Assembly: GCA_031259935.1 (NCBI GenBank)
Contig: JAIRKV010000034.1
Span: 1-8,668 of the forward strand
DNA: 8,668 bases
Reading direction: 5' to 3'
From: Prevotellaceae bacterium
Lineage (GTDB): Bacteria; Bacteroidota; Bacteroidia; Bacteroidales; UBA932
Position numbers and translations under genes: made by a program
Part shown: positions 6,152-8,668 of the stretch, piece after piece
Layout of the letters: each line of letters opens with the position of its first letter
How positions within the stretch are numbered: position 1 is the stretch's first letter
Notes under the pieces: model-generated
Database searches by the model: none
The model's input: only the letters and a program-made list of their open reading frames with translations
What the model was told of the DNA's origin: nothing

Positions 6152-7979
6152 AAGTTTCACAAAATATAATCGGCGCAAAACCGGTGTTGTGAATATTGGA
6201 AACGTTCCGCTCGGAGGCGAAAATCCCGTTCGCATACAATCGATGATAAATGCTGCAACAACCGATATTGATGCAGCCGCAGTCCAATGCGAAAAAATTG
6301 CAAAAGCCGGCGCCGACTATGTTCGCGCTACAGTACAGGGATTGCCCGAAGCAAATGCAATGAAAACAATAAAATCAAAACTTGCAGCAAAAAATATTAA
6401 TATTCCTTTGATTGCCGATGTTCACTTCAATCGTAATGCAGCAAAAGTTGCAGCGCAATATGTAGAAAAAGTAAGAATAAATCCGGGAAACTTTATTGAT
6501 AAAACATCAATCGACAGAAAAATTCTCAATACAGATGAATACAATGCCGAACTGCAACATCTACGCAACGAACTTATTTCTTTGATTTGCATTTGCAAAC
6601 AGCATAAAACAGCATTGCGCATCGGAGTAAATCACGGTTCGCTGTCCGAAAGAATTATGAATCGTTACGGCGATACTCCGACAGGAATGGTTGAGTCGGC
6701 AATGGAATTTTTGCGAATCTGTAAAGATGAAAATTTTGAAAATGCTGTTGTTTCAATGAAATCGAGCAATACGCGTGTAATGGTATATGCTTACCGATTG
6801 CTTGTCGAAAAAATGAACGCCGAAGAAATGAATTTTCCTTTGCATATCGGACTTACCGAAGCAGGCGATGGCGCTGATGCCCGCATAAAATCGGCAGCAG
6901 GAATAGGAACATTACTTGCCGACGGCTTGGGCGACACAATTCGCGTTTCGCTTACCGAAAATCCTGAAAACGAAATTCCCGTAGCAAAAATTCTGGTTAA
7001 TTATTTCAAAGGACGCGAAAATCATAAAGTTATTCCCGATGTTGATACAAAAAAATACTTTCCATACACTTACAGTCAACGGAAAACCAAAGCCTCTGAC
7101 GTTTTTGGAGGAAAAAACCAAATAGCGACAGTTGCCGATTTATCGCATATAAATCCTGTCTACGACAAAGATTTTGAAGAATTGGGATTTGTGAAAAACG
7201 GTAAAAAGTGGACAAAAACCTCAAATTCTCCTGATGCCGTTTACACAGGCTCATCGTTGTTTGACTCTGAAATACAGGGAATAACAATACTTTCTGACGA
7301 AATGGAAAATCTTGTTCGCTGTGATATTTCCTGCTTTAATAATGATTTTTTAAATTGGATAAAACGAAATCCGCAAAATATACTGATGCTCGAAAGCGCT
7401 AATACAAACGCAGTTGCCGAACTTCGAGCATGTTTTTTAATGCTCGAAAATGCAAATGTAACCAATCCTGTAATAATTCATCGCAATTATGATGATAAAG
7501 ATATTGAATCGCTGCAAATAAAAGCTGCCTGCGATTTTGGCGCTTTGCTTATTGACGGTTTCGGAGATGCCATTTGCCTGCAAAATACTAAAACAGAAAG
7601 TAAAAATTCCGTAAAAATTTGTTTTGCTATATTGCAGGCAACGCGCGTACGTTTCAGCAAAACGGAATTTATAGCATGTCCAAGTTGCGGACGAACGCTT
7701 TTTGATATTCAAAAAACATTAACCGAAATAAAAAACCAAACATCGCATCTTCAACATCTTAAAATTGCAGTAATGGGCTGCATTGTAAACGGAACAGGCG
7801 AAATGGCTGATGCGGATTATGGTTACGTTGGAGCAAGCGCAGGAAAAATATCTTTATACAAAAATAAAATACTTGTAAAACGCAATATTCCTCAACAACA
7901 TGCCGTTGCTGAACTTGTTGCCCTGATTAAAGAAAATGGAGACTGGACGGAAAAATTATCGAACATTGCCGGCAAATAA
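6141..7979 (+). CDS. ispG: (E)-4-hydroxy-3-methylbut-2-enyl-diphosphate synthase, long type
   Basis: This [4Fe-4S] enzyme (GcpE) makes HMBPP from 2-C-methylerythritol 2,4-cyclodiphosphate, the next-to-last step of the MEP isoprenoid pathway, in the cytoplasm. From the ATG at 6141 it has 612 residues, the three-domain form of Bacteroidetes, Chlamydiae and plants rather than the ~370-residue E. coli form. The TIM-barrel domain runs to about 275 and shows NPVRIQSM, LIADVHFN, KVRINPGN, RIGVNHGSLS, GDTPTGMVES, LTEAGDGADARIKSA and DGLGDTIRVSL. The inserted A* domain lies at about 285-495. The C-terminal domain has the cluster ligands C513 and C516 (CPSCGR), C547 (GCIVNG) and E554. The usual NGPGE motif reads NGTGE here. 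A TTG start at 6120 is possible, but the ATG fits the family start (KYNRRKTGVVNIG) better. It overlaps the preceding barrel gene by 11 bp. The last base of its stop codon begins the downstream repeat. Confidence 0.97.
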   Translation: MFCKSFTKYNRRKTGVVNIGNVPLGGENPVRIQSMINAATTDIDAAAVQCEKIAKAGADYVRATVQGLPEANAMKTIKSKLAAKNINIPLIADVHFNRNAAKVAAQYVEKVRINPGNFIDKTSIDRKILNTDEYNAELQHLRNELISLICICKQHKTALRIGVNHGSLSERIMNRYGDTPTGMVESAMEFLRICKDENFENAVVSMKSSNTRVMVYAYRLLVEKMNAEEMNFPLHIGLTEAGDGADARIKSAAGIGTLLADGLGDTIRVSLTENPENEIPVAKILVNYFKGRENHKVIPDVDTKKYFPYTYSQRKTKASDVFGGKNQIATVADLSHINPVYDKDFEELGFVKNGKKWTKTSNSPDAVYTGSSLFDSEIQGITILSDEMENLVRCDISCFNNDFLNWIKRNPQNILMLESANTNAVAELRACFLMLENANVTNPVIIHRNYDDKDIESLQIKAACDFGALLIDGFGDAICLQNTKTESKNSVKICFAILQATRVRFSKTEFIACPSCGRTLFDIQKTLTEIKNQTSHLQHLKIAVMGCIVNGTGEMADADYGYVGASAGKISLYKNKILVKRNIPQQHAVAELVALIKENGDWTEKLSNIAGK

Positions 7980-8254
7980 AATAGCCGCTCCTTAAAAAGC
8001 GCTGAAATCATTTGTTATAAACATTTATAAATTCAAATTATCGAAAAAAATACCGTGTTTTACGTACATACAGGTTAAATTTCAGCACAACATGAACAGA
8101 TTTTTTCTTCTTTGTGTTCGTCATTGCGAGGAGCGCAGCGACAAAGCAATCCAGAAAAAACACAAAACACATGTCTGGATTGCTTCGTCGCTACGCTCCT
8201 CGCAATGACGTGCTGTTTGCTTTGTTTTATCGCTATATTATTCTTTAAATTTTT
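7979..8254. repeat. Tandem repeat unit, copy 1 (~276 bp)
   Basis: The unit opens with AAATAGCCGCTCCTTA and recurs 276 bp later. By hand alignment the first ~157 bases of the two copies differ at about 16 positions plus two single-base gaps (roughly 89% identity). Three blocks are identical in both: 8046-8074, 8101-8135 and 8221-8250. In order the copy holds an AT-rich left part, a palindrome (8119-8210), a short AT-rich tail and two octamers (CTTTAAAT, TTTTAAAT) at 8243-8258 that run into copy 2. No terminal inverted repeats or transposase frame are visible. The only longish frame (8112-8297) reads through the palindrome and is not a credible gene. Confidence 0.9.
8119..8210. repeat. Near-perfect palindrome with 37-bp arms
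   Basis: The left arm at 8119-8155 starts CGTCATTGCGAGGAGCG. The right arm at 8174-8210 ends CGCTCCTCGCAATGACG. They are inverse complements at 35 of 37 positions, around an 18-base A-rich spacer (8156-8173). The mismatches fall at left positions 8136 and 8144. Elements of this type (CATTGCGAGGAGC ... GCAATCCAG) are, from memory, dispersed between genes in many bacteria, including Bacteroidetes. It would fold into a very stable hairpin in RNA or single-stranded DNA. It lies between converging genes, so it may limit read-through from either side. Confidence 0.93.
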
Positions 8255-8396
8255 AAATAGCCGCTCCTTAATAAGTAGTGAAAGTATTTTATTATAAATA
8301 TTTATAAATGCAAATTACCGAATAAAAATACCGTGTTTTACGTACATACAGGCTAAATTTCGGCAAAACAGGAACAGGTTTTTTCTTCTTTGTGTT

Positions 8397-8475
8397 CGTC
8401 ATTGCGAGGAGCGATTTAAAGATTTAAAAATTTAAAGATTTAAGGAAGCACGTCATTTCATTCCTCGCAATGACG
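8397..8475. repeat. Remodelled palindrome in copy 2
   Basis: Only the outer 14 bp of the palindrome remain: CGTCATTGCGAGGA at 8397-8410 and its exact inverse TCCTCGCAATGACG at 8462-8475. The inside now holds four AT-rich octamers and GGAAGCACGTCATTTCAT. A third CGTCATT at 8451-8457 lets 8451-8459 pair with 8467-8475 (8 of 9), so a small inner hairpin competes with the outer one. Confidence 0.85.
8413..8444. repeat. Four-copy octamer array GATTTAAA
   Basis: Consecutive 8-mers read GATTTAAA, GATTTAAA, AATTTAAA, GATTTAAG. The array sits exactly in the palindrome centre of copy 2, starting at the last base of the shared GAGCG. Bases 8419-8445 are inverse-complementary to 8507-8533 at 25 of 27 positions. 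Confidence 0.88.
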
Positions 8476-8506
8476 CGCTGGTTTTTTGTTTTATCGCTAT
8501 ATTATT

Positions 8507-8530
8507 CTTTAAATCCTTAAATTTTTAAAT
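8507..8530. repeat. Three-copy octamer array, opposite orientation
   Basis: Consecutive 8-mers read CTTTAAAT, CCTTAAAT, TTTTAAAT, the inverse complement of the GATTTAAA family at 8413-8444. The equivalent place in copy 1 (8243-8258) has two (CTTTAAAT, TTTTAAAT). The extra octamer CCTTAAAT lies between the two shared ones, as expected for slippage or unequal pairing. Confidence 0.85.
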
Positions 8531-8594
8531 CTTCTTGCTTCGGCGTTCCGCTGTTTTTTATTCGTAAAGGAACGACTGTTATAATGAAAGAAAC

Positions 8595-8668
8595 TTATTT
8601 TACGTCAATAATAATATCATCGAGTGTGCGCTTGGGAACATGGTGGACGGCATTTTCATCGCGAAAAT
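8595..8668 (-). CDS. C-terminal end of an unrecognised protein
   Basis: On the minus strand 23 sense codons run in from the window edge to a TAA at 8597-8595 and read FRDENAVHHVPKRTLDDIIIDVK. The charged and hydrophobic mix looks like real protein, and the gene would converge on ispG. The fragment is too short for me to name a family. A weak stem (CGTTCC 8544-8549 with GGAACG 8569-8574) lies downstream on its strand, but the loop is large and I do not call it a terminator. Confidence 0.55.
   Translation of the reverse strand, partial: FRDENAVHHVPKRTLDDIIIDVK

Larger units (their letters stand above)
8255..8530. repeat. Tandem repeat unit, copy 2 (~276 bp)
   Basis: This is the second copy of the unit that follows ispG, directly abutting copy 1. 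It keeps the opening AAATAGCCGCTCCTTA and the shared blocks, here at 8324-8352, 8379-8413 and 8485-8514. The two junctions around the palindrome (GTGTTCGTCATTGCG and CAATGACG followed by GCTG) are the same as in copy 1, so the palindrome was probably present before the duplication. The palindrome centre has since changed completely, and the end carries three octamers instead of two. Confidence 0.88.

Noticed and set aside
8001..8086. 8-bp inverted repeat GCTGAAAT / ATTTCAGC in repeat copy 1, as a structured RNA stem
   Set aside because: In copy 2 the arms read AGTGAAAG and ATTTCGGC and no longer pair, with no compensating changes, so a conserved stem is not supported.
8112..8297. Open frame of 61 codons on the + strand across the palindrome
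   Set aside because: It reads straight through both arms of the repeat (RGAQRQSNP and then CFVATLLAMT), a pattern typical of false genes over this repeat class. It has no homologous frame in copy 2 and no plausible start signal.
7979..8530. Insertion sequence or MITE with terminal inverted repeats
   Set aside because: The unit ends (AAATAGCCGCTCC and TTCTTTAAATTTTTAAAT) are not inverse complements and no target-site duplication is evident. It is kept only as a tandem repeat.
8413..8530. CRISPR-like or iteron-like array
   Set aside because: The octamers abut without spacers and vary in copy number and orientation, and no cas or replication-initiator gene is present.

Overview
The window comes from a Bacteroidetes genome, most likely order Bacteroidales; this is inferred from protein families and promoter style. 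XylA matches the Bacteroides form almost word for word. IspG is the long three-domain type found in Bacteroidetes, Chlamydiae and plants. There is a DUF3078 protein and a small beta-barrel protein with a typical Bacteroidetes signal peptide. Two intergenic gaps carry TAnnTTTG elements, the Bacteroidetes -7 promoter consensus. No ribosomal-RNA-like, tRNA, CRISPR or phage feature was seen.

Layout. Positions 2-3931 hold a xylose-use operon on the + strand: the 3' part of xylA (its first codons lie before the window), galM (mutarotase) and xylE (xylose:H+ symporter), closed by a strong intrinsic terminator at 3946-3979. A 13-bp-arm hairpin lies between xylA and galM. The three products form a short route: XylE imports xylose, GalM interconverts its anomers, and XylA converts it to xylulose. 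A xylulokinase gene probably lies upstream, outside the window.

Positions 4264-5199 hold a separately promoted DUF3078 outer-membrane-type protein. Positions 5501-7979 hold a second transcription unit: a small outer-membrane beta-barrel gene whose end overlaps by 11 bp the start of ispG, the MEP-pathway iron-sulfur enzyme for isoprenoid precursors.

From 7979 to about 8530 there is no gene. The space is filled by two diverged tandem copies of a ~276-bp unit. Each copy carries a palindrome starting CGTCATTGCGAGGA. In copy 1 the palindrome is nearly perfect (37-bp arms). In copy 2 its centre has been replaced by a four-copy array of an 8-bp AT-rich motif, which is itself inverted-complementary to a three-copy array at the end of copy 2. 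This is the least ordinary part of the window. The last 74 bases hold the C-terminal end of an unrecognised gene on the minus strand, so the repeats sit between converging genes.

Apart from the repeat region, the content is ordinary chromosomal metabolism. I did not find a new multi-gene system.
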